Below are positions 30,387 to 39,013 of a DNA stretch of 64,000 nt, piece after piece. Location of the stretch: assembly GCF_019132875.1 (NCBI RefSeq), contig NZ_JAHSPF010000008.1, forward strand, positions 1 through 64,000, given 5' to 3'. The first letter of the stretch is position 1, and each line of letters opens with the position of its first letter. Made by a program: the position numbers and the translations under genes. The notes under the pieces were generated by a model. It made no database searches and was not told the DNA's origin. It saw nothing but the letters and a program-made list of their open reading frames with translations. This DNA is from Erwinia phyllosphaerae (lineage in GTDB: Bacteria; Pseudomonadota; Gammaproteobacteria; Enterobacterales; Enterobacteriaceae).

Positions 30387-30485
30387 ATGCAACAGCAGCG
30401 CGTAAGGCCAGCCAGTGAATATGCCACGGTGATATTCAGCGTTATCGTTATTCTGACTTTCCTGAAAATCTGGTTCAGCAGCTAA
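30387..30485 (+). CDS. pmrR: PmrR-like small membrane peptide (LpxT modulator)
   Basis: A 32-residue peptide with a short polar start and one membrane helix (TVIFSVIVILTFLKIWFSS). It resembles the PmrR peptide of Salmonella/E. coli (TVFSVLVVSSFLYIWFATY as I recall it), which binds and inhibits LpxT so that EptA can modify lipid A. It lies next to and convergent with pmrB, as in E. coli, and has a PmrA box upstream. The family call rests on sequence resemblance plus this context. Confidence 0.72.
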   Translation: MQQQRVRPASEYATVIFSVIVILTFLKIWFSS

Positions 30486-30492
30486 GTAAGGT

Positions 30493-31566
30493 TCAGGATG
30501 TGAATTTGATCGAAGCCCGGCAGCCGCTGGCCTGCTGTCGGTTTTCCAGAAAGAACTGCGCTTTATGTAGCTGAGCGATACGGCTGACGATGCTCAGCCC
30601 CAGTCCGATGCCGCCATAACGGCTGTCCATACGCACAAAGGCGCGGCTCAGCTCGCCGCTTTTACTCTCATCAATGCCTACTCCCTGATCTTCTACCGCC
30701 ATCACCGCGCCGGAGTGATTTTCCACGCGTACGGCGATCACCGTGTTGGTCGGGCTATAGCGATGGGCATTCTCGATCAGGTTTCTTAATAAAACGCGTA
30801 ACAGCGTCGCGTCGCCGCGTACCGTTGCGTCGTCCACGATGGTTATCTCCAGCTGCTGCCCGCGCTGTTGCAGCATTGATTGCATCTCCGCACTCATTGG
30901 CGCAATCACATCTTTTGCCAGCGAAACCCGCTGATAGTTACCGGCGGTAAAAGATTGCCCGACTCGCGCCAGCTGGAGCAGTTGCGCCACGCTATTGGTC
31001 ATTTGATCCAGCCGCTGGATCAGTGGCTGTACGTTGATCCTGTGCTTCTTTTCCAGCAGTTCCAGGTGCAGCCGGAGCCCGGCCAGCGGCGTACGTAATT
31101 CGTGCGCTACATCGGCGGTAAACAGCCTTTCACGCTCCAGACTGGTGGTCAGTCGCGTAATCAGCTGGTTAACGGCCAGAGTAACGGCATCGATTTCCCG
31201 TACCGATCGAGGACAGTTGACCGGAGAAAGGTCATCTTCGCTACGGTTTTCCAGCTGCTTTTGCAGCTCTGACAGCGGCCGCGTGATCCATTTCACCACC
31301 TGAAAACAGAGCAGCAGCGCGAGCGTAATCATAATCAGGCTCGGCACGGCCAGGCTGGCGACCGCCTCGTGTATCTCTTTTTCCACGTGTTTTCGCTGGT
31401 CATGGTTATGCAGCGCCGCGTCTACCAGCAGCTGGATCTGCTCCTGGCTTTCATGCCATAGCCAGGCCACGCTGATCACCTGACAAAGTAACAGGATCAG
31501 GCCAACCGCCATCAGCAGGCGAAAACGCATCGTATTACCGCGATGCTGGAAAAAAGATTTAATCAT
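30493..31566 (-). CDS. pmrB: Sensor histidine kinase PmrB (BasS)
   Basis: PmrB senses Fe3+, Al3+ and mild acid and phosphorylates PmrA. The 357-residue protein has two membrane helices around a short periplasmic loop with the ExxE iron motif (EKEIHEAV), a HAMP domain, the H-box [12 protein letters not shown] and the N/G1/G2 ATP-binding boxes ([27 protein letters not shown]). It overlaps pmrA by 8 nt. Confidence 0.95.
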   Translation of the reverse strand: MIKSFFQHRGNTMRFRLLMAVGLILLLCQVISVAWLWHESQEQIQLLVDAALHNHDQRKHVEKEIHEAVASLAVPSLIMITLALLLCFQVVKWITRPLSELQKQLENRSEDDLSPVNCPRSVREIDAVTLAVNQLITRLTTSLERERLFTADVAHELRTPLAGLRLHLELLEKKHRINVQPLIQRLDQMTNSVAQLLQLARVGQSFTAGNYQRVSLAKDVIAPMSAEMQSMLQQRGQQLEITIVDDATVRGDATLLRVLLRNLIENAHRYSPTNTVIAVRVENHSGAVMAVEDQGVGIDESKSGELSRAFVRMDSRYGGIGLGLSIVSRIAQLHKAQFFLENRQQASGCRASIKFTS

Positions 31567-32239
31567 CAGCGCGTTCTGTCCCGTCCTTCATCAGCGCATA
31601 GCCAAAACCGCGTACGGTACGGATCGCCGTTCGACCAATTTTGTCGCGCAGATTGTGAATATGGACCTCAAGCGTATTGGTAGAAGGCTCGGTTTCCCAG
31701 TTATAAATATCGTTATAGAGAATTTCGCGGTGCACCGGCTGGCCGGCTTTCAGCATCAGGCGCGCCAGAATGGCGTACTCTTTTGGCGTCAGCTCCAGCA
31801 GCCGGTCGGCAAGGTGTATTTGCCGATGGGTCATATCCAGCGAAAGCTGCCCAAACACCAGACGGCTGTCGCCCTGGTTAACGTCGCGGCGGATCAGCGC
31901 CCGGATACGCGCCAGCAGCTCGTCCAGCGCAAAAGGTTTAATCAGATAATCATCTGCGCCCGCATCCAGCCCGGTAATTCTGTCGCCGACCGTGTCCCGC
32001 GCCGTCAGAATCAATACGGGCTGCATTTTTTTCTGGCGGCGCAGACGCAGCAAAAGGCGCAGGCCGTCTTCATCAGGCAGGCCCAAATCCAGAATCAGTA
32101 AACTGTACAGTCCGCCCGCCAGACAGGCTTCAGCATCGCGGCTGGTGGTTACGCCATCGCAAACATAGCCTTCGCCTTCCAGCGCCATTAACAGGCCCTG
32201 CAGCAGCAGGGCATCATCTTCTACAACCAGAATTTTCAC
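31559..32239 (-). CDS. pmrA: Response regulator PmrA (BasR)
   Basis: PmrA activates lipid A modification genes. The 226-residue OmpR-type regulator has the acidic pocket (Asp8, Asp9), phospho-acceptor Asp51 in [13 protein letters not shown], Lys of LIKPFA and a winged-helix effector domain ([25 protein letters not shown]). It overlaps eptA by 4 nt and pmrB by 8 nt, so the three genes form one operon. Confidence 0.96.
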   Translation of the reverse strand: MKILVVEDDALLLQGLLMALEGEGYVCDGVTTSRDAEACLAGGLYSLLILDLGLPDEDGLRLLLRLRRQKKMQPVLILTARDTVGDRITGLDAGADDYLIKPFALDELLARIRALIRRDVNQGDSRLVFGQLSLDMTHRQIHLADRLLELTPKEYAILARLMLKAGQPVHREILYNDIYNWETEPSTNTLEVHIHNLRDKIGRTAIRTVRGFGYALMKDGTERADD

Positions 32240-33876
32240 TGATTTTTACTCCGACAAGCCGTCAGGATATCGTCGCCAGGGGCATATTCATGCGTTACGG
32301 TGCCGGTCAGGCCCAGCATCGTGGAAAAAAGATTATCCTGTGACCAACTTTTTCCGCTCAGTTTGTTCATACAGCCCATATCAACCGCATGACGCTGCTG
32401 ATAATCAGGCGACAGCCAGATGAGCATAGGGACATGTTTTTGCTCTTCAGGGGCAATGGCATAAGGCATGCCGTGCAGATAGACCCCGTTTTCACCCAGC
32501 GATTCCCCGTGATCGGAAAGATAAACCAGACTGGTGGTAAAACGATCCTGGTGTGATTTTAATACATTAATCGCTTTATCAACGATGTAATCGACGTAAA
32601 GCAGCGTGTTGTCATAGGTATTGACCAGCTGCTGCTGCGAACAATCCTGAATTTGATTGGTATCGCAGGTCGGCACGAACTGCCGGAAACGCGGCGGGTA
32701 ACGATTGTAATAGGTCGGGCCGTGGCTGCCGATGGTGTGCAGCACGATTACGCCGTTGCCTTTCAGCTGGTTGATGTAGTCGTCCAGTCCGTGAAACAGC
32801 ACGTCGTCATAGCATTCGCCGTCGATACACATACCGGGCAAATTCAGGTGCGTCATATCCTGGTGCGGTACCCGGTCGCAGGCGCCTTTACAGCCGCCGT
32901 CGTTTTCGTTCCACAGTACGCTGATGCCCGCACGCTGCACGATATCCAGCAGGCCTTCGCGATGGCTGGCCAGCACGTCGTCATAGTGCGCGCGCGGCAT
33001 TCCGGAAAACATACAGGGCACCGACACTGCCGTAGAAGTGCCGCAGGAAATCGTCTGCGGGAAATAGGTAACGTTATCTTTTGCCAGCAAAGGGTTAGTC
33101 TGGCGCGAATAGCCAGAAAGCGAAAAGTCCGCCGCGCGCGAGGTTTCACCCACGATTAAAATAGTCAGGCTTTTTTTATCGCTGTTTTGCAGCTGGGCGC
33201 TTTGATGCGCATCTTCGCCCATTCTGACCAGCGGCAGATGCGTTAGCTGATTGTGTTTATACCAGGAAAGGGAAGCCACAATGCTGTTAGAAGGGCTGAG
33301 TGACTTCACCAGCTCTTTATTGTTGCGGAACAGCGAGGCGTAGTCTTTATAGAAAAACAGCGCTACCAGCAGGATCAGCAAAACGGAAACAACCATGCTG
33401 ACAGCGCGCATCAGTAGGCTTTTCAGCAACGAAGCGGGTACCTTAATACGGATCCAGAACGCCAGCGCGGCGGCCAGCACGCCGGACAGCAGCAGGCTGA
33501 CCACAAACTGCGGCGTCATCAACGCAAAGGATTCCGACGCGGTGGTATCCAGCATATTCACAATCATCGACCGGTCGAGGACGATATTGTAATTCCAGAT
33601 AAAGTACTGCGCGGCAGCGGAAATCAGGCAAAACAGCGCGATAAGCAGCTTGTCCAGCCAGAAGAACGACGCCAGCGTCAGGACAATATTGATGACGCTG
33701 AACGCGACGATCGGCATAGAAAGAAAGACCAGCGTGCTGTGCAGATCGCTGAGCGGCATCGCGGCGATAACCTGCCGATAAAAGGCAATATTAAGAAACA
33801 CAGCAATGTAAACGGAGAAGATTATCAGGAAAAAGTGCCGACTCAGCGAAGCTCTTTTTAATTTTATCAGTGACAT
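32236..33876 (-). CDS. eptA: Lipid A phosphoethanolamine transferase EptA (PmrC)
   Basis: EptA moves phosphoethanolamine from phosphatidylethanolamine onto lipid A phosphates, reducing binding of polymyxin. The 546-residue protein has five N-terminal membrane helices and a periplasmic sulfatase-fold domain. That domain has the metal ligand Glu in [11 protein letters not shown], the nucleophile Thr in [12 protein letters not shown] and the metal motif [13 protein letters not shown], plus paired cysteines. It is the first gene of eptA-pmrA-pmrB. Confidence 0.95.
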   Translation of the reverse strand: MSLIKLKRASLSRHFFLIIFSVYIAVFLNIAFYRQVIAAMPLSDLHSTLVFLSMPIVAFSVINIVLTLASFFWLDKLLIALFCLISAAAQYFIWNYNIVLDRSMIVNMLDTTASESFALMTPQFVVSLLLSGVLAAALAFWIRIKVPASLLKSLLMRAVSMVVSVLLILLVALFFYKDYASLFRNNKELVKSLSPSNSIVASLSWYKHNQLTHLPLVRMGEDAHQSAQLQNSDKKSLTILIVGETSRAADFSLSGYSRQTNPLLAKDNVTYFPQTISCGTSTAVSVPCMFSGMPRAHYDDVLASHREGLLDIVQRAGISVLWNENDGGCKGACDRVPHQDMTHLNLPGMCIDGECYDDVLFHGLDDYINQLKGNGVIVLHTIGSHGPTYYNRYPPRFRQFVPTCDTNQIQDCSQQQLVNTYDNTLLYVDYIVDKAINVLKSHQDRFTTSLVYLSDHGESLGENGVYLHGMPYAIAPEEQKHVPMLIWLSPDYQQRHAVDMGCMNKLSGKSWSQDNLFSTMLGLTGTVTHEYAPGDDILTACRSKNQ

Positions 33877-33923
33877 ACCAGCGTTCCGGGCAAAAAAAGA
33901 TCTGCCAAGAGTGCCAGTGAAAG

Positions 33924-33940
33924 GTTAGGAAAACCTTAAG
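33924..33940 (-). promoter_or_regulatory. PmrA-box-like site upstream of eptA
   Basis: On the minus strand CTTAAG-GTTTT-CCTAAC lies about 50 bp upstream of eptA: one perfect and one degenerate half-site at the 11-bp repeat distance of PmrA boxes. It suggests autoregulation of eptA-pmrAB. Confidence 0.55.
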
Positions 33941-34041
33941 AAGCTAAGGTTCGACAGACGCGATAAATGCTACAACCCGTGCGGCACAACGTAAGGCTAG
34001 CTTCATTTACTTTTAAGCTCGCCCGTTAGCCAGAACTTCTT

Positions 34042-34218
34042 ATAACGGGCAGGCGAAATGCCTACCAGGTTTTGCAGTGGTGGAAGGAGTTCTTCTCTGT
34101 GCTGCGCATGACCGGTTATGACGGCTACGTATCGCTGGAGATGGAAGATTTGACCATGAGCGTTGAGGCAGGGCTGCAAACCTCTATCGATGCGCTGAAT
34201 GCGAGAATTAGTCGGTAA
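34042..34218 (+). pseudogene. C-terminal fragment of a sugar-phosphate isomerase/epimerase
   Basis: About 58 codons end at TAA (34216-34218) and encode WWKEFFSVLRMTGYDGYVSLE followed by MEDLTMSVEAGLQ. This is the closing segment of TIM-barrel (xylose-isomerase-like, IolE type) proteins. There is no upstream body, start codon or Shine-Dalgarno; the 5' part has been deleted. It sits between the eptA promoter and the LEA-like gene. Confidence 0.75.
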
Positions 34219-34289
34219 TTGCCGGAAACAGGTTTCAGAATGAAGTATCAGAAGCCTGGCCTTGATACCAGAAAACTGGTGTAAGGACG

Positions 34290-34321
34290 TTATAAAACAA
34301 AAGGCCGCAAACGCGGCCTTT
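34290..34321 (-). terminator. Terminator of the LEA-like gene
   Basis: The stem AAAGGCCGC/GCGGCCTTT (34300-34308 and 34313-34321) with an AAAC loop is followed on the minus strand by TTTTGTTTTAT. Confidence 0.85.
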
Positions 34322-34341
34322 AGCTTACAGAAAGTGAACGA

Positions 34342-34695
34342 TTAGTCAGTTACTTTCTTTTTCAGATCGCTGGCGCCTTCTTTGGTCTTATTCCAGCCTT
34401 TCTGCGTACCTTCTTTGGTTGCATCCCAACCTTTTTCAGTACCTTCTTTGGTTTTATGCCACGCTTTCTGCGTGCCTTCGCTCGCTTTGCTGGTGGTGCT
34501 GTGGCTTTTGCCTTCAGCAGCGTGTTCAGACTTCAGCTTCAGCTCTTTGCCTTCATCCTGCGCCTGATGCAGTTTCTCTTTCGCCGTGTTGGCGTTTGCA
34601 TCCGCAGCAGCTACGGTGTCATCAGTTGCGTGTGTGGCAGCGAAAACGGGAGAAGCCAGCAGAAGAGCTGAAAGTGCGATAATCGTTTTTTTCAT
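34342..34695 (-). CDS. Exported protein with LEA-like 11-residue repeats
   Basis: A 117-residue protein with a signal peptide (ALLLASPVFA, cut before ATHATDD). After an Ala/Asn/Lys-rich helix it has three near-identical 11-residue repeats (EGTQKAWHKTK, EGTEKGWDATK, EGTQKGWNKTK) and a lysine-rich end. Such hydrophilic 11-mers recall group 3 LEA proteins, which protect against drying. The role is inferred from this resemblance only. It has its own terminator and is monocistronic. Confidence 0.8.
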   Translation of the reverse strand: MKKTIIALSALLLASPVFAATHATDDTVAAADANANTAKEKLHQAQDEGKELKLKSEHAAEGKSHSTTSKASEGTQKAWHKTKEGTEKGWDATKEGTQKGWNKTKEGASDLKKKVTD

Positions 34696-35152
34696 AATAT
34701 CCTCACCAAACGTTATTGATCCATTGTGTAGTTAAGCATGGCACGGCTTTTTACATCGCGCCTTAGGAATAAACTGTATTTGAGCATAGTGCAATTGAGT
34801 GATTTTGCTTCTTTAACCAGGGTATTAACGGTGAAAAGAAGAAAAAAATGAGTAACGCAAGGGGAGGTGCGCAGCTTCCGAATCTGTGTGAAAAGGCATC
34901 TCAGAGACGGGTTTTTATTGCCTATGGCTTGTTTTTGCGTAGCGGGTTCCGGTTTTAATACAGGACCACAAATGAGTGTTGATGAACAGAAATTAAGCGG
35001 CGTAAACTGCAACGGCACCGGCAAAATCCGGTGGCGGAATTGGCGTTCTGCTTAATGAATCGGTGGCATTTTCAGGTTGTCGTATTATCTGTAATGCCAA
35101 AACCCGGTACGTGCTTATGTATGAGAAAACATTTTCATGCATAATCCATGGC
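34696..35152. other. Non-coding stretch before the structured RNA leader
   Basis: I find no supported gene here. A small inverted repeat TATGAGAAAA/TTTTCATGCATA around 35119-35141 and a -10-like CATAAT (about 35139-35144) precede the RNA element at 35153 and may be its promoter. Confidence 0.4.
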
Positions 35153-35219
35153 GGACTGGGTAGGGGCTTCTTCGGAAGCGCCGGATCCGATTCACCGGTA
35201 CGCCAACCCTGCTCAGTCC
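35153..35219 (+). ncRNA. Structured RNA leader (three-way junction) of a small gene
   Basis: A closing helix of 13 pairs (GGACTGGGTAGGG at 35153-35165 with CCCTGCTCAGTCC at 35207-35219; two G-U wobbles) encloses two hairpins. One is GCTTC-TTCG-GAAGC (35166-35179) with a UUCG tetraloop. The other is GCCGG/CCGGT (35180-35184 and 35195-35199). The wobble pairs and the UUCG loop fit an RNA more than a DNA site. It lies 60 bp upstream of a 63-residue gene on the same strand, with further CCACC/GGTGG pairing possible in between. I cannot name a family. Confidence 0.55.
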
Positions 35220-35279
35220 ACCTCCTTGTGAAGTTGGCGTTTCCCTGGTGGTGGTATCCTCATGAATCGGAGATACATT

Positions 35280-35471
35280 ATGAACTACCCAATGTTTGAC
35301 TATACCCCAACCGATACCGAAGAACTTTGCGACCAGTGTCTGGCGCTTGCCTGGACAATCACTGAACTGACCAATCCGCAGGTACGCGATACGCTGCTTT
35401 GGGTGCTGCTGGAACGCATCCAGATGCTGAGTGCCTGCTTTGCCAGTGAAGAAGAACTGTTGGAAGTATAA
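35280..35471 (+). CDS. Small acidic protein of unknown function
   Basis: The 63-residue protein (NYPMFDYTPTDTEELCDQC..., two cysteines, leucine-rich helix in the second half) has a good Shine-Dalgarno (CGGAG) before the ATG at 35280. A second ATG lies 18 nt upstream. Its predicted 5' leader is highly structured. I do not recognise the family. The helix-rich acidic make-up would fit a partner or inhibitor protein, but that is speculation. Confidence 0.6.
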   Translation: MNYPMFDYTPTDTEELCDQCLALAWTITELTNPQVRDTLLWVLLERIQMLSACFASEEELLEV

Positions 35472-35481
35472 AGGAGGGGAG

Positions 35482-35507
35482 CCGCCCACTTTGCGACCGG
35501 TGGGCGG
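35482..35507. terminator. Hairpin after the small acidic gene
   Basis: CCGCCCAC/GTGGGCGG forms an 8-bp stem with a 10-nt loop, 10 bp after the stop codon. No T-run follows, so it is a possible but weak terminator. Confidence 0.45.
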
Positions 35508-35607
35508 TGATGGATAGCCTGCAGAACGTTTTATTACTCATGTATAGCTGGTGCAAGCCAGGCAAGTGGGAATGATTTTATTACTGTCGCTACGCAAGGA
35601 CGGTAAC

Positions 35608-36072
35608 CTAATCAGCCCCGTCTTTTACTATTTTTCCGTTTTTCCTCATGCGATATATTTCATCATGAGTAGTAAAAGAAAGTCCCATGTTTTTACTGTC
35701 GCTAACAGAGAAAACTCTGTTTTTCTCTATACAATTTTTAGGTGGCTTCATGTCGTTAAAGCACCGCCGGTCATATTTTCCTTCTTCTTTATAACCATCG
35801 CCAAAATCCCAAAATACTATGGAGAAAAACCCATCATTTGCGGGTTTTGGAATATTATATTTTGCTTTCAATATGTCCTTATTTTTTAGCCACCAGTTTA
35901 TTTTACCTCGATCGGTAAAAGGAAAGTTTCTTACAAGAACAGAAGTAAACTCTCTATCCTCATGAACTGCCACAATCTCTACAGAACGTACCGACAACCA
36001 CAGAAGGACGCCTGACAGAGTGCAGCCAATCAGTAACAGCGCATAAAGCATTTTTCTACTTTTTACTTTCAC
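35608..36072 (-). CDS. DUF943 family protein, copy 1 (orphaned by decay of its partner)
   Basis: A protein of about 154 residues related to the intact copy at 36333-36800 over its whole length (LSVRSVEIVAVH, FTDRGKINWWLKNKD, FGDGYKEEGKYDR.CF.DMK.P.NCIEK). It has one N-terminal membrane helix; the rest should be periplasmic. I chose the GTG at 36072, which aligns with the ATG of copy 2 and has GGAGG upstream; an ATG at 36093 is in frame. Its DUF3289 partner just upstream is reduced to a remnant. DUF943 has no proven function. Confidence 0.7.
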   Translation of the reverse strand: MKVKSRKMLYALLLIGCTLSGVLLWLSVRSVEIVAVHEDREFTSVLVRNFPFTDRGKINWWLKNKDILKAKYNIPKPANDGFFSIVFWDFGDGYKEEGKYDRRCFNDMKPPKNCIEKNRVFSVSDSKNMGLSFTTHDEIYRMRKNGKIVKDGAD

Positions 36073-36078
36073 TACGGC

Positions 36079-36231
36079 CTCCGGTAATATCAATAGTGGC
36101 TTCCATATTGGTCATGAACGGTTTAAAGCCAAACTGATTGTACCGCTGGAGAACAAACCAGATACGAAAGAAATGAAACTGACTAAATTTTTATTTTTGA
36201 ATATGGTGTAGAAGAGCTGTAGTGCGATCAT
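36079..36231 (-). pseudogene. DUF3289 gene remnant with internal deletion
   Basis: Read on the minus strand, the first 12-14 codons (IALQLFYTIFK) match the start of the intact DUF3289 gene. The rest matches its last 45 codons (FRIWFVLQRYNQFGFKPFMTNMEATI). About 220 codons between them are missing. The join lies in an A-rich stretch near 36185-36195 and shifts the frame. The upstream flank (36232-36290) also matches the flank of the intact gene, so this is a decayed tandem copy. Confidence 0.85.
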
Positions 36232-36332
36232 CGTGAAACATTCCTTGTATCATCGTCCGTCAGAAGAGAATACGCGGCGGTAAGTTGGAGTGTAAACTTA
36301 GCGCATCTCTGGAAAGGCAAGGGAAAGCAGTT

Positions 36333-36800
36333 CTATTCTTTTTTGAATTTTACTATCTTTCCATCTTTCCCCATGCGATATTCCCCATCATCTACGGTAA
36401 ATATAAGCCCTCTGTTTTTACTGGAGCTGATTGAAAATACTCTGTCTTTTTCAATGCAGTTCACAGGTTTTTTCATATCTTTGAAGCAAAGTCTGTCATA
36501 TTTCCCTTCCTCTTTATAACCCTCTCCAAATAACCAGAATGTCAGGTAAAAATAACCATCTTTATCAGGTTTTGGAATGTCATATCTGTCTTTTATCATA
36601 TCCTTATTTTTTAACCACCACTTAATTTTGCCTTTATCAGTCGGTGGAAAAGTAGTGACCAGGACATCACTAAAACCACTACTTCTGTGATGAACGGCTA
36701 TGATATCCACGGGACGCAGAGACAACCAAAGCCAGTAGCTAAGTAGCACGCAGCCCGTTAGAAAGAGCAAGGCAATTATTTTCTTATTTTTCAATTTCAT
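36333..36800 (-). CDS. DUF943 family protein, copy 2
   Basis: The 155-residue protein has an N-terminal membrane helix (IIALLFLTGCVLLSYWLWLSL) and a periplasmic part with the family segments GKIKWWLKNKDMIK and YKEEGKYDRLCFKDMK. It overlaps the DUF3289 gene by 4 nt (ATGA), so both are made together. The tight pairing and the duplication of the module suggest an effector-immunity or secretion-partner relationship; no function is proven. Confidence 0.85.
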   Translation of the reverse strand: MKLKNKKIIALLFLTGCVLLSYWLWLSLRPVDIIAVHHRSSGFSDVLVTTFPPTDKGKIKWWLKNKDMIKDRYDIPKPDKDGYFYLTFWLFGEGYKEEGKYDRLCFKDMKKPVNCIEKDRVFSISSSKNRGLIFTVDDGEYRMGKDGKIVKFKKE

Positions 36801-37642
36801 TTGTGAGTCCCTGTAATTTCTATGGTGGATTCCATATTGGTCATAAATGGCCTGAAGCCAAACTGATTGTACCGCTGGAGAACAAACCAGATACGAAACA
36901 AATGGAACTGACGGAATTTTTCACTCATAATATCATCACCATCCAGACCAAAATGATCCTGGACTTTGTAATGCACCATTGCCCGGAAATGGCCATTATC
37001 AATATGTAGTGATTTTATAGTGATATGCGTTGCCCATGTATCATGAACGGTGATACCCATGCCATTAAAATTATCCTGGAATCTGTCGAATTTAGGTAAT
37101 TTACCACCAGATATAGCTTCATATAGCTTTGCGTTTTCAATAGACGGATAAATGTTATTTTCCCAGTCTATATTATCTTCGAACGCTTTCTGTAATAACA
37201 GACGTGTACTATTTTCCTGCGAATCATCCTTAATAATATGATCCTTTAAAGCTCTATCCAGCGAAATGTCGCGGAAGGGTGTACCGCTGCTGTTCTGCAT
37301 ATGGGTGATCATCTTTTCGATCAGGTGACTGTACGGCCCGTGAAGAGAAAATTTATGGGATAACCAGCGGAATTCATCAAACAGCATTGCGGCACACTGC
37401 TGACGGGTAATCTTTTTACCCTGGCCGCGCAAATTACAGCAGAACATGGACTGAGGACGATCCATTGAAGAACGCCGGGTAAGCGTCCAGGGATCTACCT
37501 GGTCAGAAATGTAATCCAGCCGGTATTGGGATTTTAACTGCGCTTCGGTCAGATCCCCGTAGCGCATATCACTGGCGCTATAGTCGTCCATCCACTTTTG
37601 GGTTTTGAATATGGTGCAGGGGAACTGTAGTGCGATCATCAT
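36797..37642 (-). CDS. DUF3289 family protein
   Basis: The 281-residue protein has the family's conserved blocks: FPCTIFKTQKWMDDYSA.DM at the start, LHGPYSHLIEKMITHMQ in the middle and DNFNGMGITVHDTWATHI near residue 200, ending in NQFGFRPFMTNMESTIEITG. There is no signal peptide. DUF3289 genes recur next to DUF943 genes in enterobacteria. A role as a polymorphic-toxin-like effector is often suspected but not established as far as I know. Confidence 0.85.
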   Translation of the reverse strand: MMIALQFPCTIFKTQKWMDDYSASDMRYGDLTEAQLKSQYRLDYISDQVDPWTLTRRSSMDRPQSMFCCNLRGQGKKITRQQCAAMLFDEFRWLSHKFSLHGPYSHLIEKMITHMQNSSGTPFRDISLDRALKDHIIKDDSQENSTRLLLQKAFEDNIDWENNIYPSIENAKLYEAISGGKLPKFDRFQDNFNGMGITVHDTWATHITIKSLHIDNGHFRAMVHYKVQDHFGLDGDDIMSEKFRQFHLFRIWFVLQRYNQFGFRPFMTNMESTIEITGTHK

Positions 37643-37774
37643 GAAACATTCCTTGTGTCATTGTCCGTCAGGAAATAATACGCGTTGATGGGCTGGAGTG
37701 TAAACGTTGTGTATCCTAAGCCCGTAATTTTTCCAGGTTTAGGACAGGGATGTGGGCCAGGGAATACGGTAACT

Positions 37775-37801
37775 AACTATAATTATTAAAAAATTATAGT
37801 T
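37775..37801. repeat. AT-rich inverted repeat
   Basis: AACTATAATT and AATTATAGTT form a 10-bp stem with a 7-nt loop in the 434-bp gap upstream of the DUF3289 gene. No gene is visible in this gap. The base composition is much more AT-rich than the core genes. Confidence 0.5.
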
Positions 37802-37900
37802 TTATGATTTTTAGTTGGTGAGTTTTGGAAAATGTGAAACAGGCATGCGGTGATGCGCTGGCAGAAACTGGTTTTTTTCTGTCAACTTTATGTTTTTATC

Positions 37901-37977
37901 TGATTTTATGAGTTCCAATTTTATTGGTGTACCAGTACCTTTTTGTCTTACAGTTTTATCGTCTGTTCAGGCGATAA
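37901..37977. repeat. Attachment-arm-like sequence, copy A
   Basis: This stretch (GATTTTATGAGTTCCAATTT..., then TTGGTGTACCAGTACC) resembles the segment at 38659-38737. Both have the run of T-rich sequence followed by TTGGT(G/A)TACC. Such GGTATACC-type motifs are common beside P4-type integrase attachment sites. It may mark the end of an older insertion at this hotspot. Confidence 0.4.
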
Positions 37978-38076
37978 AGTAGCAAGGATGCAGCCTGATT
38001 TATCGGCTACCGTCAGCCCTGGCCGGAGCAGGGCTAGCAGAGATATCGATGTATTTCCTTAATGCTACTGGACGGC

Positions 38077-38502
38077 TTACCCCGCGAGGATCCGAGAATG
38101 GTAGTTTAAATGTGGGAGATGCAGATATTTTACTGTCCATGTAGTATCACCAATGAAGCTGAAGCTTGCGGAGTGGGGCAAAACCTCCAAATCTCGAAAG
38201 TGACCTGAAGTATAAGCGCCTCCGATAGTCAGTTCTTCTACGACACCTTGAGAAATATCCAGCAGCAGGATCGTCAGCATTTCTTCAAAAATGACGTCAT
38301 CCGTTACGAATAAAAGATAGCGACGCGCATCAACTTTTACCGCAGCCTCAAGCACTTTTCCCGGAACGGTAATTCCCGTTGAGTTGCCGTCAATCAGCAC
38401 TTTAGACCGGGCCTGGGTGATATCTGTTGCTTCATTTACTTCCGATAACGATAGTGTCGTAACTTCTTCCATCTTTATTTCCACCAGTTGCCCATTTCCC
38501 AT
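38077..38502 (-). CDS. Hypothetical protein, 141 residues
   Basis: I do not recognise this protein. It is acidic, has no signal peptide or membrane helix and looks beta-rich (ARSKVLIDGNSTGITVPGKV, DARRYLLFVTDDVIF). It lies just outside the island's left repeat and on the strand of the DUF3289/DUF943 genes. An immunity protein is one possibility given its neighbours, but nothing in the sequence proves it. A start at residue 11 is also possible. Confidence 0.55.
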   Translation of the reverse strand: MGNGQLVEIKMEEVTTLSLSEVNEATDITQARSKVLIDGNSTGITVPGKVLEAAVKVDARRYLLFVTDDVIFEEMLTILLLDISQGVVEELTIGGAYTSGHFRDLEVLPHSASFSFIGDTTWTVKYLHLPHLNYHSRILAG

Positions 38503-38588
38503 GCCGCTAAAGCACCACCGACATTGAATCAGATAAAACGCTGCATCAAGTGTTGCACGAAAATCACAACTTTCAGGCTATCTCAGAT

Positions 38589-38612
38589 ACAAAAAAGCCC
38601 GCAAGGCTTTCA
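38589..38612. repeat. Left island end (candidate attachment site)
   Basis: ACAAAAAAGCCCGCAAGGCT plus TTCA: 24 bases identical to 58539-58562. Here only one arm of the ssrA terminator is present and no rRNA, tRNA or tmRNA gene adjoins it, as expected for the distal end of an inserted element. Confidence 0.65.
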
Positions 38613-38658
38613 AGCTGGCGGAATCTGATTTTTTTCTTCAATCATTTTTTTTTTAATG

Positions 38659-38737
38659 ATTTTTATAAGTTCAACTTTTGTTGGTATACCTAAGTGTATA
38701 CCAATGCCGTTTCGTCTATAGGTTTTCAATACGTTAA
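38659..38737. repeat. Attachment-arm-like sequence, copy B
   Basis: Related to 37901-37977. It contains GGTATACC-TAA-GTGTATACC, an inverted pair of GTATACC boxes, some 50-90 bp inside the left island end. It fits an integrase arm-binding region. Confidence 0.4.
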
Positions 38738-39013
38738 AAGGTAGCGGTCAGGGTCGGACAGTCCCACCAGTTATCGTCGTTATGTAAGGCTAAAATTAAA
38801 TAAGATGTTGATGTGATCCCTTAGCATGAAAGAGCAATTTTTGGATCTGATGCTCAGTAAAACGGGCTTTACGCATAGCGATCTCCTTTGTTGGAAAAAT
38901 GATTATGCCGGAGGATCTCTAAATGTGAATGGCACGATTATGCGGGATACTTACACTGGCAGGTTAGCTGTCTCAGTTAACACGAACCTTAGCCCTCTGT
39001 GTTGGTGATTACA

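Noticed and set aside
38826-39008. A 60-codon open frame near the left island end
   Set aside because: It has no recognisable domain, and it adjoins a broken transposase fragment; probably chance or debris.
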